From a virus, in the IMG/VR virus record IMGVR_UViG_3300049846_000628, positions 124,001 through 188,000 of that record: a stretch of DNA of 64,000 nucleotides; one strand, given 5' to 3'. The notes below the pieces were generated by a model. That model was not told the origin of the DNA. It did no database searches and worked only from the letters and a program-made list of their open reading frames with translations. This document shows positions 51,573-59,649 of this stretch, piece after piece; position 1 is the stretch's first letter; every line of letters starts with the position of its first letter. Both the position numbers and the translations under genes were made by a program.

Positions 51573-52367
51573 TTATTCAATGATGGTTGGGATTACAGAT
51601 CCAGCAGGAGTATAAGTTCTTCTTACACCAGGCTCATTTCCAAGAGATTGTCCCGTTCTGGGAATAAGACGATCTTGATTTTCATTTGGAAGTTGCGGAA
51701 TTGTTGGATCAAGATTAAATCCATCACCATTGAAGATGTTTATACTCATTGCTCTACCAGCAATATAACGATCATATCGGAAAGATATTGAAACTTTTAG
51801 AACATCAGATTGAACATACGAAATTTGTGGAGAACTCATCGCTACTGGCCAAAGACCAATAAAACGATATTCAATCTCAGCATTATAATCCCTATCAAAC
51901 TTAATAATTCTAGTATAGTTTGACTTATAGTATTCTGGATATTGCATCCTCGCAAAATATCCATAGTTAGCCTGACTAACCGATCCTGCTACACCATCAA
52001 TTGGATTATAAGATCCACTAGCAATAAACTCCATCCAAGACTCTATGAATTTCAAAGTTTTATAATTACTATCAACATAAAACTGTAAATCTATCTCATT
52101 GTAAAGTCTAGCAACAGCAAAGTTCTCTTGGACTCCAGTAAAGTTTCCATCAACTTGTTTTGAACTAAATGTAGATGTTGGTAAAGATGCATTAAAACAC
52201 AATAGTCCAGCATCCTCACCAATAAAGAGTGGAGAAATACCCTTGCGACTCACATAATTTCTCAATTCAACAGGCAATCCACCAAACAATACTTGATAGT
52301 GTGATGTTTGGGCTAGATTTGTAAATAGGGGTTTAATATCCGATATTTTACGGGGTTTTGCAGGCAC
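51573..52367 (-). CDS. Tail-tube-like/tube-initiator protein, gp54-like (GTG start), 264 aa
   Basis: Starts with GTG at 52365-52367. SDIKPLFTNLAQTSHYQVLF, LLCFNASLPTSTFSSKQVDG, VARLYNEIDLQFYVDSNYKT, LKVSISFRYDRYI have the tube-fold signature of T4 gp19/gp54 (P-x-x-x-F/Y start, F-x-V-D-x-x-Y, closing D-V-L-K-V-S-I-x-F-x-Y-D-R). gp54 initiates tail-tube polymerisation on the baseplate. The paired gp48 gene is on the other strand at 53.9 kb. Confidence 0.62.
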   Translation of the reverse strand: MPAKPRKISDIKPLFTNLAQTSHYQVLFGGLPVELRNYVSRKGISPLFIGEDAGLLCFNASLPTSTFSSKQVDGNFTGVQENFAVARLYNEIDLQFYVDSNYKTLKFIESWMEFIASGSYNPIDGVAGSVSQANYGYFARMQYPEYYKSNYTRIIKFDRDYNAEIEYRFIGLWPVAMSSPQISYVQSDVLKVSISFRYDRYIAGRAMSINIFNGDGFNLDPTIPQLPNENQDRLIPRTGQSLGNEPGVRRTYTPAGSVIPTIIE

Positions 52368-52368
52368 T

Positions 52369-52407
52369 CTAAATACCCTATATGACTTTTATAGTATAAG
52401 TATTTAG
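52369..52407. promoter_or_regulatory. Facing pair of late promoters (CTAAATAC ... GTATTTAG)
   Basis: CTAAATAC at 52369-52376 reads right toward gp4; its exact inverse GTATTTAG at 52400-52407 reads left toward the gp54-like gene. The 39-base gap is the divergent promoter region and both boxes overlap the other gene's 5' edge. Confidence 0.75.
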
Positions 52408-52842
52408 ATGGCTTCTTACAAAGGAAAATATAAACCATCTTACCCACAAAAATATAAAGGAGATCCAACAAACATTGTATACAGATCTTTGTGGGAAAGA
52501 AAATTTATGGTTTATTGTGATACGAATCAAAAAATATTAGAATGGGGTAGTGAAGAGATGTATGTCTGGTATAAATCCCCCATTGATGGAAAACCTCATC
52601 GTTATTTTCCAGATTTCTACATTAAAGTCCAAGAAGGAAATGGAAGTATAAAAAAATATTTAATTGAAATCAAACCTCAGAAGCAAACTGTCCCCCCACC
52701 CAAACCACAAAGACAAACTAAAAGATACATTAGTGAAGTCTATGAGTATGCTAAAAACCAATCAAAATGGGAAGCTGCAAGAGAATGGTGTGCTGATCGT
52801 GGATATGAATTTAAAGTAATTACTGAGAATGAATTATTTTAA
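52408..52842 (+). CDS. 4: Head completion protein gp4 (gp50/gp4 nuclease-like)
   Basis: A 144-residue protein. YRSLWERKFMVYCDTNQKIL, KPHRYFPDFYIKVQEG, KYLIEIKPQKQTVPPP, KWEAAREWCADRGYEFKVIT follow the nuclease-like Pro-Asp-Phe-...-Glu-x-Lys arrangement (D at PDFY and E-I-K), as in T4 gp4, which finishes heads before tail joining. First gene of the plus-strand block, preceded by CTAAATAC and without a strong Shine-Dalgarno. Confidence 0.85.
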   Translation: MASYKGKYKPSYPQKYKGDPTNIVYRSLWERKFMVYCDTNQKILEWGSEEMYVWYKSPIDGKPHRYFPDFYIKVQEGNGSIKKYLIEIKPQKQTVPPPKPQRQTKRYISEVYEYAKNQSKWEAAREWCADRGYEFKVITENELF

Positions 52843-52869
52843 TTATAAATAATAGTATATTATTAAAAT
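52836..52869 (+). promoter_or_regulatory. Inverted repeat enclosing a late promoter (plus-strand endonuclease leader)
   Basis: Arms ATTTTAAT (52836-52843) and ATTAAAAT (52862-52869) flank TATAAATA (52844-52851). The arms are A/T only, so the stem is weaker than in the other leaders. It begins inside gp4 and ends seven bases before the endonuclease ATG. Confidence 0.55.
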
Positions 52870-52876
52870 ATAAAAA

Positions 52877-53536
52877 ATGAGTGAATATTATACATATGCC
52901 TATTTGCAAAATAATGGGTTTCCATATTATATTGGAAAAGGCAAAGGAAATAGATTATATGATCATAGAGGTAAAAATTGCAATCCACCAAAAGATAAAA
53001 GTAGAATAATAAAATTAAAACAAAATATAACTGAAGAAGAAGCGTTTAAGCACGAAATTTATATGATTGCTTTATTTGGAAAAAAATGTGATAATACAGG
53101 CATTTTAATGAATATTGCAGATGGTGGAAATGCTCCTCCAACATACTATGGAGAAGATAGTCCAACAAAAAGGTCTGAAGTTAGAGCAAAAATTGGTGCT
53201 GCAAATAAAGTAAGTTTGAAGGGAAGAAAAATTCCAGAAGAGGTAAGAAAAAAGCAATCAAATACTTGGAAAGAGAAATTAAAAAATAATCCAAGACCAA
53301 TATCATATTATACTGAAAATTTAAAAAAAATGGCAGAAAGAAATCGTAATGATAAAAAAAAGCATAGAAAACATAGTGAAATGATGAAAGGCAGACCAAG
53401 TGCCAATAGAAAACCTGTCATTTATGATAGAAAAATATATGCATCTATGACTGAAGCCATAGAAAAGACAAAACTATCTCGTTATCTTATCTTAAAAAAT
53501 GGTGGAATGTTCCTTAATAAAGAAGATATCAAATAA
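52877..53536 (+). CDS. GIY-YIG homing endonuclease
   Basis: A 219-residue endonuclease, MSEYYTYAYLQNNGFPYYIG as core, AFKHEIYMIALFGKKCDNTG for the following catalytic strand. The NUMOD3-like stretch GKLKGRKIPEEVRKKQSNTW-type (about residues 115-140) and a C-terminal helix-turn-helix (IYASMTEAIEKTKLSRYLIL) bind DNA. Inserted between gp4 and the 125-residue gene on the plus strand, unlike the other endonucleases. Confidence 0.88.
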   Translation: MSEYYTYAYLQNNGFPYYIGKGKGNRLYDHRGKNCNPPKDKSRIIKLKQNITEEEAFKHEIYMIALFGKKCDNTGILMNIADGGNAPPTYYGEDSPTKRSEVRAKIGAANKVSLKGRKIPEEVRKKQSNTWKEKLKNNPRPISYYTENLKKMAERNRNDKKKHRKHSEMMKGRPSANRKPVIYDRKIYASMTEAIEKTKLSRYLILKNGGMFLNKEDIK

Positions 53537-53913
53537 TGCCTAGAAAGACACTTCAACAAAGAAAAATAAATCGCGTTGCTCCTCTTGTTAAAAAACTGAT
53601 TGGAACAGAGAATCCTGATGATTTAATGCTTCAACTGTTAAGTGTACTAACAGAAACAAGCGAACCACCTAGAGTTGGTAGATTTTATATTTTTGTTTAT
53701 AATGCTAAGACTACCAGTATAAGATATGATCAGAATCCATTTGTTGTCGTAACTGCAGTTTATGGATGGGGATTTAGAGGAATTAACTATCACTGGGGTG
53801 AAGAAAGGCAATATACTTGGGATGAGATTGCTGGGGGAATGTATGAAGTGTATAAGGAAGAAGTGGGTGATCTAAGAAGGATACCATTTGGAAATATCCG
53901 TCTAAATAGTTAG
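53536..53913 (+). CDS. Conserved cyanophage protein, 125 aa
   Basis: The ATG overlaps the stop of the endonuclease gene by one base (TAATG). MPRKTLQQRKINRVAPLVKK, then RVGRFYIFVYNAKTTSIRYD, GWGFRGINYHWGEERQYTWD. Conserved in many T4-like cyanophages between gp4 and gp48/gp53; likely virion-associated but unnamed. Confidence 0.7.
   Translation: MPRKTLQQRKINRVAPLVKKLIGTENPDDLMLQLLSVLTETSEPPRVGRFYIFVYNAKTTSIRYDQNPFVVVTAVYGWGFRGINYHWGEERQYTWDEIAGGMYEVYKEEVGDLRRIPFGNIRLNS
53902..53909 (+). promoter_or_regulatory. Late promoter of gp48
   Basis: CTAAATAG lies 14-21 bases upstream of the gp48 ATG, at the end of the 125-residue gene. It matches the late box form used for gp4. Confidence 0.6.
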
Positions 53914-53922
53914 AAAACATAA

Positions 53923-54963
53923 ATGGCGGACTCATATACAACTGGACAAAGTATTAGTTCATACGGTTCATTTGGAACCACTTCGCCTACTTCTAATTCT
54001 ACTACTATTACTTCTGGACAAAGTATTAGTGAGTTTGGATCTTTTCAATCTCCTGGAAATACAAAAACGAGTTATTTTAATTATAGATATCCACTCACAA
54101 AACTTACATCAGCAGACGATTATTTAAAGATTGATATATTTGAATATATTCCTCCAGGATTTGAATCTGCAGAAGGAAATTTTGCATTGCCATCTTCAGA
54201 TACTGTGGGATATAATAATCCTATAGGAACGATTATGCTTCCAGTTCCAGAAAGTATCGGAGATAATAATTATACTAATTGGGGAACAAGTGAATTTAAT
54301 CCACTTCAAGCAGCAGCTGCTAGAGTTGCTGGTGGTGTAATTGACGCGAAAACAGCGCAAGATGCACTCAATACAATGACTGGAGAAGTTGATAGAGTTT
54401 TTAAAGCAGCAAAATCTGGAACAACTCAAAAATATTTACAAGCACTTGGAATTAGTTTTGCTTCAAACATTGTTCTTGGTCGTGGAAGTGTAGGGAACAT
54501 AAATGAAGTAGCATCCCGTTATGCTGGTGTAGTCGTTAACTCTAACGTTGAACTAGTCTTTACTGGCGTTAAACTGAGAGATGGATTTGTTTTTACTTTT
54601 GATATCGTTCCTCGTTCCAAGAAAGAATCAGACGAAGTTAAAAAAATTATCAAAACTTTCAAACAAGCAAGTGCTGCTAAAAAAGGAGTTACGGGAGCAG
54701 GAGCTGCTGGATTGTTCTTAAAAGCACCAAATGTATTTAAGATTCAATATATGAGTGGAGGTAGACCACACCCATACTTAAATAAATTTAAAATATGCGC
54801 TCTTCAAGGAGTTGGTGTTGACTATACAGGATCTGGAACTTATGCTACTTACTCAGATTCTACGCCAGTTAATATGAAATTAACTTTAGCATTCCAAGAA
54901 CTCACACCAATTTATGCTGAAGATTATGATACTGCAGAGGGTCAACAAGGAGTTGGTTACTAA
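53923..54963 (+). CDS. 48: Baseplate tail-tube cap gp48
   Basis: A 346-residue protein (T4 gp48 has 364). A Ser/Thr/Gly-rich start with a repeated G-Q-S-I-S-x-(Y/F)-G-S-F motif (residues about 8-16 and 28-36). Then KLTSADDYLKIDIFEYIPPG, and the tube-fold end VNSNVELVFTGVKLRDGFVF, TFDIVPRSKKESDEVKKIIK, NKFKICALQGVGVDYTGSGT, PVNMKLTLAFQELTPIYAED. The F-x-F-x-(L/I)-x-P-R-(S/N)-x-x-E-(A/S) segment is typical of gp48. The next gene, gp53, overlaps its stop by one base. Confidence 0.82.
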   Translation: MADSYTTGQSISSYGSFGTTSPTSNSTTITSGQSISEFGSFQSPGNTKTSYFNYRYPLTKLTSADDYLKIDIFEYIPPGFESAEGNFALPSSDTVGYNNPIGTIMLPVPESIGDNNYTNWGTSEFNPLQAAAARVAGGVIDAKTAQDALNTMTGEVDRVFKAAKSGTTQKYLQALGISFASNIVLGRGSVGNINEVASRYAGVVVNSNVELVFTGVKLRDGFVFTFDIVPRSKKESDEVKKIIKTFKQASAAKKGVTGAGAAGLFLKAPNVFKIQYMSGGRPHPYLNKFKICALQGVGVDYTGSGTYATYSDSTPVNMKLTLAFQELTPIYAEDYDTAEGQQGVGY

Positions 54964-55613
54964 TGTCTTACTTCAGAGAACTTCCAAACTTACAATACCA
55001 ATCATTTCTTCCAGATAGTCAATCGTCAGATGATTACATTCTGATTAAAAATCTATTTCGTCGCGTAAAACTTCGTGATGATCTTCAGAATGTCTTTACC
55101 GTGTTTGATAAGTATGAAATTGTTGATGGTGCTCGCCCAGACACAGTTGCAGAAGAAGTTTATGGTAGTTCCCAATATGATTGGGTTGTTATCATTGGTG
55201 CTGGTATTACACGAGTCAGAGATGAATGGCCTCTAAGTGATAAAGAACTTTATGATTATGCTGTCGAATTATATGGTGATGATTTAAATAGCATTCATCA
55301 TTATGAAACAACAGAAGTAAAAGATTCGAAAGGAAGACTCATCCTACCTGCTGGGAAAGTAGTTGATCCAACTTTTACAATTTCTGATCCTGCAGTTCCA
55401 ACAACGACATTAAACCCTGTGGTTGGAATAAGTAACTATGAATATGAAGTTCTAAGAAATAATAAAAAAAGATCTATCTATATTCTAAAACCACAATACT
55501 TACAGCAAGTTCTTTTAGATACAAGAAGAGAGATGACTTACGACCAGTCATCTCAATATGTAAGTAATAACGTAATTAAGACTGAAAATACTAAATCATC
55601 AAACCCATTTTAG
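54963..55613 (+). CDS. 53: Baseplate wedge protein gp53
   Basis: A 216-residue protein (T4 gp53 has 196). MSYFRELPNLQYQSFLPDSQ, then DDYILIKNLFRRVKLRDDLQ, DTVAEEVYGSSQYDWVVIIG, ITRVRDEWPLSDKELYDYAV. The pattern (R/K)-P-D-x-(V/L)-A-x-x-(V/Y)-Y-G-x-x-x-Y-D-W and (E/D)-W-P-L/M-S are the gp53 hallmark; it contains a LysM-like fold in T4. Its 3' end overlaps the convergent Mom-like gene by 15 bases. Confidence 0.9.
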   Translation: MSYFRELPNLQYQSFLPDSQSSDDYILIKNLFRRVKLRDDLQNVFTVFDKYEIVDGARPDTVAEEVYGSSQYDWVVIIGAGITRVRDEWPLSDKELYDYAVELYGDDLNSIHHYETTEVKDSKGRLILPAGKVVDPTFTISDPAVPTTTLNPVVGISNYEYEVLRNNKKRSIYILKPQYLQQVLLDTRREMTYDQSSQYVSNNVIKTENTKSSNPF

Positions 55614-56189
55614 ATTTAAGTTCTTATCAAAGATCATTACATATCGGTGCTTGCGGGAGCGTTCTTTCCACTCTCCTTCAGCACCTTTTACTTTTCCGCG
55701 AGAGTGTTTAGTTCCGTCTGCAAAGTAGAAATCTTTTTTTGGATCTGTGAGACCTGCATACTTAAAGTTACAAGCCCGATAGATTGTACCACTATGCAAA
55801 CTGCTATCAGCATAAGATATAATTGCTGATACTTTTGTGTCCTTCCGAAACTGTTTAATCGCTTTTGCAACGAACCAAGAAGTAATGTTGTACTCTTGTG
55901 ACTGGACATCTGGATGGATACAAAGTCTGGAGAGTTCAAAGAGTCCTTGTTGTTCATTTCTTTCTAACCCAAACGCTCCTTGTGCTATTTCTGGAACAGG
56001 GAGTCCAGTAAAAATACAAACTCCCTGGATACCACCTATATTTAACGGACAGAACTCATTTTTCTTGAAAAGACCGTAGTTATATCCTGATTTAAAATCT
56101 TTTGAAATATCTTTGAGATAATGAAACCGCAGAAGTAACTCTGCGGCTTCGGATTTACTTACACGGTCAATGTAGTAATCGGATTTCAC
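55599..56189 (-). CDS. Mom-like/GNAT-fold DNA-modification protein, 196 aa
   Basis: A 196-residue acyltransferase-fold protein: FELSRLCIHPDVQSQEYNIT (GNAT strand and helix), WFVAKAIKQFRKDTKVSAII, SYADSSLHSGTIYRACNFKY, AGLTDPKKDFYFADGTKHSR. The S-Y-A-D-x-x-x-x-H-x-G-x-I-Y-(R/K)-A-x-N-(F/W) motif recurs in the phage Mom family, where Mu Mom converts adenine to a carbamoylmethyl form that blocks restriction. GTG start overlaps the gp32 stop as GTGA. Confidence 0.68.
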   Translation of the reverse strand: MKSDYYIDRVSKSEAAELLLRFHYLKDISKDFKSGYNYGLFKKNEFCPLNIGGIQGVCIFTGLPVPEIAQGAFGLERNEQQGLFELSRLCIHPDVQSQEYNITSWFVAKAIKQFRKDTKVSAIISYADSSLHSGTIYRACNFKYAGLTDPKKDFYFADGTKHSRGKVKGAEGEWKERSRKHRYVMIFDKNLNLKWV

Positions 56190-57109
56190 TCCTCAGCAAG
56201 ACGTGCGAAATAACTGAGTGCATCATCATCTTCATCCTCTTCTACTGCCGCAGCACGGCGGGTAGGTTGAAGATTGTTGAGTTCAGTGCGAAGATCTTCA
56301 TCAAGATCTTTCACAGGACCACGGGTGTTATCCTCATCAAACTCTTCAGGATCCTGATAACGGGGAGTACCTTTATTACCCAGCACATAGTCCAGACGCT
56401 TTTTCAGTTCATCATAAGATTTGAACTGATCAGCAGCAATATGCTCAGCAAGAGAATATTGCTTACGCCATACTGCTTCCAGAGCCTCATCATCGTCTAG
56501 AAGAGGAGAAGGATTAGCAAACTCACTGGAATCATAGTTACGATAACCAGCAACGTTCTTCGCCTTCAGTTTGAAGTTAGCACCCTTCCAGAAGTCAAAG
56601 GGATCAATTGCTTCCTCATCTTCAAACTCAGGTTGCATTGCAGCAGTGAGTTTATCAAAGATCTTCTTACCATACTTGAACAGGAAGACCTTACCTTCGT
56701 TTGCAGGATTAGCAGGATCCTTCACCACATAGATGTTGGACACATAGGTGAGTTTACGCTTCTGCTTACGGGCAAGTTCTTTACCAGCATCAGTACCGTT
56801 GTTCCACAGTTCGGAGTTCAGTTCCGACACGGGATCCTTCTGACCCAGAGTAGTCAGAGAATTCTCAATATACCAACCACCAGGACCTTGGAATGCGTGA
56901 CTGTAGAGTTTCACGAAGGGCAGGTCTTCACCTTCGGGAGCGGGAAGGAAACGGATAACGGCATAACCATTGCCGCTTTTATCTACATCCAGTTTCCACA
57001 GACGGTCATCACTAGAACCGCTGTTAGTATTCATTTTTTCAACTTCCTTGACCAGTTTGGCGGTCAGGGAACCAAGTTTAGACTGTTTCTTAAGATCGGC
57101 AAAGCCCAT
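56186..57109 (-). CDS. 32: Single-stranded DNA-binding protein gp32
   Basis: A 307-residue protein (T4 gp32 has 301). MGFADLKKQSKLGSLTAKLV (the N-terminal B domain with Lys-rich LAST-like motif), WKLDVDKSGNGYAVIRFLPA, PFVKLYSHAFQGPGGWYIEN (core aromatic residues), RKQKRKLTYVSNIYVVKDPA, KVFLFKYGKKIFDKL, FKLKAKNVAGYRNYDSSEFA; acidic C-terminal tail (VEEDEDDDALSYFARLAEE) that recruits replication partners. A TATACT box lies about 45 bases upstream. Confidence 0.92.
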   Translation of the reverse strand: MGFADLKKQSKLGSLTAKLVKEVEKMNTNSGSSDDRLWKLDVDKSGNGYAVIRFLPAPEGEDLPFVKLYSHAFQGPGGWYIENSLTTLGQKDPVSELNSELWNNGTDAGKELARKQKRKLTYVSNIYVVKDPANPANEGKVFLFKYGKKIFDKLTAAMQPEFEDEEAIDPFDFWKGANFKLKAKNVAGYRNYDSSEFANPSPLLDDDEALEAVWRKQYSLAEHIAADQFKSYDELKKRLDYVLGNKGTPRYQDPEEFDEDNTRGPVKDLDEDLRTELNNLQPTRRAAAVEEDEDDDALSYFARLAEE

Positions 57110-57151
57110 TTAGATACCTCGGATAGTTTGGATTCGGGGGATTACTCGGAT

Positions 57152-57157
57152 AGTATA
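57152..57157 (-). promoter_or_regulatory. -10 box TATACT of gp32
   Basis: Minus-strand CTGTTATACTATCCGAG, about 43 bases upstream of the gp32 ATG; the leader repeats the motif CTATCCGAG twice, possibly for autogenous gp32 binding. Confidence 0.55.
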
Positions 57158-57169
57158 ACAGGGTTTCTC

Positions 57170-57502
57170 TCAGCGGTCAATGTATTGCTTGAGAGATTCA
57201 ATCGTCTTGTTCATACTACTGAATAAAACTTGCATATCAGTCTCTGGTGGGAAACCCATCAGGGCAACTGACTTGCGTAGGTTCTCTTTCATTTCAACCG
57301 CTTGAGGGTCGTCTGAAAGGGATAACCTAGTATACATCACTCTCTGCTTTTCTAGCAAGAGCTCAAGTTTCTCAATGTGTTTCAATTTGGTCTCACGGGG
57401 CATTCCACCGAAAGTTAAAATACTTCCGTAGATTTCTTCTTGTAACTTATTAATTTCTTTCAGTTCTTCCTGAATGATATCTGAGTCAAAAAAGTTACTC
57501 AT
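57170..57502 (-). CDS. DUF1825 family protein, 110 aa
   Basis: MSNFFDSDIIQEELKEINKL, QEEIYGSILTFGGMPRETKL, KHIEKLELLLEKQRVMYTRL, SLSDDPQAVEMKENLRKSVA follow the cyanobacterial DUF1825 pattern (F-F-D-S-(E/D)-I-(V/I)-Q-x-E; M-E-x-L-x-E-x-x-x-(I/V)-(F/M)-x-x-R-(F/L)-x-L-S-x-D). Entirely helical. The family occurs in cyanobacteria and their phages with no known function; it lies between gp32 and gp59. Confidence 0.78.
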   Translation of the reverse strand: MSNFFDSDIIQEELKEINKLQEEIYGSILTFGGMPRETKLKHIEKLELLLEKQRVMYTRLSLSDDPQAVEMKENLRKSVALMGFPPETDMQVLFSSMNKTIESLKQYIDR

Positions 57503-57547
57503 CTATGATTTCCCGTAAAATTTTCTTATAATTGAACACATCAATAT

Positions 57548-57853
57548 TTAGAAACTGTTTTTTATCCTTTGTTTTCTTTCTCTTGCCCGTTTTTTACGGG
57601 TTTCCCTATCTTTATTATTTTCCCAATACCTCTTTTTTTCTCTAGCCCGTCTAGCTAAAACTTGTTCTTCAGTTAATCCCTTTGCCCACCTTTTCTTTTC
57701 ATAATCTGGATTTTTTTCTCTCCATTTTTGACGAGATTGTTCTCTTTGAACTTCTCTAGATGGAAATTTTTCAGAATCTGTAATTGATATGTCTTCTATA
57801 AAGTCAGGACCATCAATATTAAGGGCACGGTTAATACCTGATACATTTAACAT
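57548..57853 (-). CDS. Basic protein, possible truncated HNH endonuclease, 101 aa
   Basis: MLNVSGINRALNIDGPDFIE, then a highly basic helical tail (SREVQREQSRQKWREKNPDY, AREKKRYWENNKDRETRKKR). The tail resembles the Lys/Arg helices at the start of some HNH endonucleases, but no HNH follows. Its leader has the hairpin-late-promoter layout of the intact endonucleases, which supports descent from one. It separates DUF1825 and gp59. Confidence 0.55.
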   Translation of the reverse strand: MLNVSGINRALNIDGPDFIEDISITDSEKFPSREVQREQSRQKWREKNPDYEKKRWAKGLTEEQVLARRAREKKRYWENNKDRETRKKRARERKQRIKNSF

Positions 57854-57862
57854 ATTCTTTTA

Positions 57863-57921
57863 GTAGGGGTAATACTATTTATATTGTAAAGGCGGGACTT
57901 ACACAAGTCAAATACCCCTAC
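57863..57921 (-). promoter_or_regulatory. Inverted repeat enclosing a late promoter
   Basis: Arms GTAGGGGTA (57863-57871) and TACCCCTAC (57913-57921) pair over nine bases; TATAAATA lies between (57876-57883), with the 3' arm 9 bases before the ATG. Outer GGCGGG/CCCGCC arms (around 57890 and 57935) add a second stem. Confidence 0.65.
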
Positions 57922-57941
57922 CCGACTTTGCTGCCCGCCAA

Positions 57942-58538
57942 TTATAAAATTATTTCTTTGAGTATTTTTTTATAACTAGAAATATCTACTTGAATGAAAG
58001 GAGAATACTTCTTAATCTTTAAGGAAACACACTCCCACACTGGGTCCAAAAGTTTCTTATCAAAATCTACGGAGAAACGGAATATTTTTTCGTAGATTGT
58101 TAAAGTTTCTAGCGATAACTGCCCGCTTAGAAACTTTTTGAGGACTATTGGATGCCCCTTTGAACAATTCAAAGCATCCTCTAATTTTGTCCCCAAGAAC
58201 AATTCGCTGCTTTGTTCTTTGAATAAGTAACTCAAACTCTGTTGTCTTCGCATCCACTCTGAGTATGTTCTTTCTCCAGAATTGATAATTTCTCCAATCC
58301 ATAAGTTCTGTGGGTTATCTGCTGATACAAAGTTTGATACTAGAAAATCTATAATTTCTTTATCTGAAAATTTGCGACTTGTGCGTTCGAAAAAATATTT
58401 ATCTTTGCGTCGATTAAACGAAGTCATACTCGCACGAGTCTTCGCACCATACTTAAAGAAGTCGTATTTGGGGTTTGTGAAATGATTTTTTAAAGACAAA
58501 TAATGTTGATAGGTTTCAAAGGGTGTCACTTTCAGCAT
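57942..58538 (-). CDS. 59: Helicase-loading protein gp59
   Basis: A 198-residue protein (T4 gp59 has 217). MLKVTPFETYQHYLSLKNHF, TNPKYDFFKYGAKTRASMTS, FNRRKDKYFFERTSRKFSDK (T4: K-R-R-D-K-Y-F-F), EIIDFLVSNFVSADNPQNLW, IGEIINSGERTYSEWMRRQQ. gp59 loads the gp41 helicase on gp32-covered DNA at forks and recombination intermediates. It lies close to gp32, its partner, as in T4. Confidence 0.88.
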   Translation of the reverse strand: MLKVTPFETYQHYLSLKNHFTNPKYDFFKYGAKTRASMTSFNRRKDKYFFERTSRKFSDKEIIDFLVSNFVSADNPQNLWIGEIINSGERTYSEWMRRQQSLSYLFKEQSSELFLGTKLEDALNCSKGHPIVLKKFLSGQLSLETLTIYEKIFRFSVDFDKKLLDPVWECVSLKIKKYSPFIQVDISSYKKILKEIIL

Positions 58539-58725
58539 CTACAAATCCAGCAAATTCAATATCTTCAATACAATCAACTGTGACTTGGTGTTCACCAATA
58601 CGATACCAGTGTTGATTGAGACCCAAAGTATCTGGATAATAACCAAGATATTCTAAGTCATTCGATTTATTTTCACGCAACCAAGCTTGAAGGCGATGGT
58701 GCATTAGTTCATCACGAGAAATCAT
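58516..58725 (-). CDS. Conserved small protein, 69 aa
   Basis: MISRDELMHHRLQAWLRENK, then YPDTLGLNQHWYRIGEHQVT, DCIEDIEFAGF. ATGA overlap with gp33 upstream; 23-base overlap with gp59. Frequent between gp33 and gp59 in cyanophages, unknown. Confidence 0.65.
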   Translation of the reverse strand: MISRDELMHHRLQAWLRENKSNDLEYLGYYPDTLGLNQHWYRIGEHQVTVDCIEDIEFAGFVDAESDTL

Positions 58726-58982
58726 AGGGGCAACTTCGCACGCGATGTTTTCTTCATAAAGTTAAGACGAATAGCGTCCCACTTTAACCGTTCCTTTAAA
58801 GGTTTTGAAATGAGTTTTGTTACTGATTCTACTTCAAGATTATTGATTTCGCAATAATGAACAATCGCATCAATATAATTGAGGTTTTCTTCAACAACAA
58901 TCTTTTCAATCTCAAGAGCAAACTTGGAAGGAGTTAGAAACTTGTTCTCAATAACTTGTTCTAGTTCTTTATTCGTTTCCAT
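58722..58982 (-). CDS. 33: Late-transcription accessory protein gp33
   Basis: ATG at 58980-58982 overlaps the nuclease gene stop by 14 bases. METNKELEQVIENKFLTPSK, FALEIEKIVVEENLNYIDAI, VHYCEINNLEVESVTKLISK, PLKERLKWDAIRLNFMKKTS. The helix-turn-helix layout (I-E-x-x-V-x-E-x-x-(L/M)-(N/S)-Y-(I/L)-(D/E)-A) matches gp33, which links RNA polymerase to the sliding clamp at late promoters; consistent with the TATAAATA-type boxes in this window. Confidence 0.82.
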   Translation of the reverse strand: METNKELEQVIENKFLTPSKFALEIEKIVVEENLNYIDAIVHYCEINNLEVESVTKLISKPLKERLKWDAIRLNFMKKTSRAKLPL

Positions 58983-59649
58983 AGAGTTCCAGTTTATCTC
59001 TAACAAACTTTCTAATGTATTCTGTGAGAAGTTTGATGTATTTTGATTTGTTTCGTTCTTCATAGACGACGCATTCTCCATTTTCACAAGCCATAATGAT
59101 TACAAGTTTTTTGACTGAAATACCAGTCAGTTCGTATAGCATACATCCGTAAGCCATACATTGAACAAAATAATGTTCGATCCACTCTCGTGGTTTTGGT
59201 TTTTTAGAAGTCTTAAAGTCGATTATTGCTAGTTCACCATCGTATTCGGCAATGCAGTCAACAGTTCCAGCAATGCCTAGTTGTTTACTATATAAAGACC
59301 CTTCAAGGGCGTAAATATTATTTATACGATTTAAATCTGTCTTTGCAATCTTAAACAGAAAGTCAGATATTGGTTGAACGGGGGGCAGATTTTTATTGTA
59401 AAGATAATTCTCTACAAGAGTATGCATATCAGTTCCACGACTTGTTGCCGCTTTTGTGATACGCTCTGCCTCTTCATTCCCAACTTTCTTTCTCCAATTA
59501 ACAAAAATTTCTTTATTAAAATGACTGGTCACCGAAGTGATGGAGACCAGTCGGAGAAGTTCTTCTTCTGTGGGAACTTTGTAATACCTTACACCATCAA
59601 TAGTCTCCCTTTCAAGGTCGGGGAGGTCAATATCAATATGTTTGAACAT
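58969..59649 (-). CDS. PD-(D/E)XK exonuclease, 226 aa
   Basis: Start MFKHIDIDLPDLERETIDGV at 59647-59649. GIAGTVDCIAEYDGELAIID, then FKTSKKPKPREWIEHYFVQC hold the core: Asp (TVD) and Asp-x-Lys (IIDFKTSKK), with Gln-Tyr-type motif IV (YFVQCMAYG). Upstream RGTDMHTLVENYL fits the N-terminal (R-G-(T/S)-x-x-H-x-x-(V/L)-E) motif of MGME1-like/Cas4-like exonucleases. It probably acts in recombination or genome processing. Confidence 0.82.
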   Translation of the reverse strand: MFKHIDIDLPDLERETIDGVRYYKVPTEEELLRLVSITSVTSHFNKEIFVNWRKKVGNEEAERITKAATSRGTDMHTLVENYLYNKNLPPVQPISDFLFKIAKTDLNRINNIYALEGSLYSKQLGIAGTVDCIAEYDGELAIIDFKTSKKPKPREWIEHYFVQCMAYGCMLYELTGISVKKLVIIMACENGECVVYEERNKSKYIKLLTEYIRKFVRDKLELYGNE

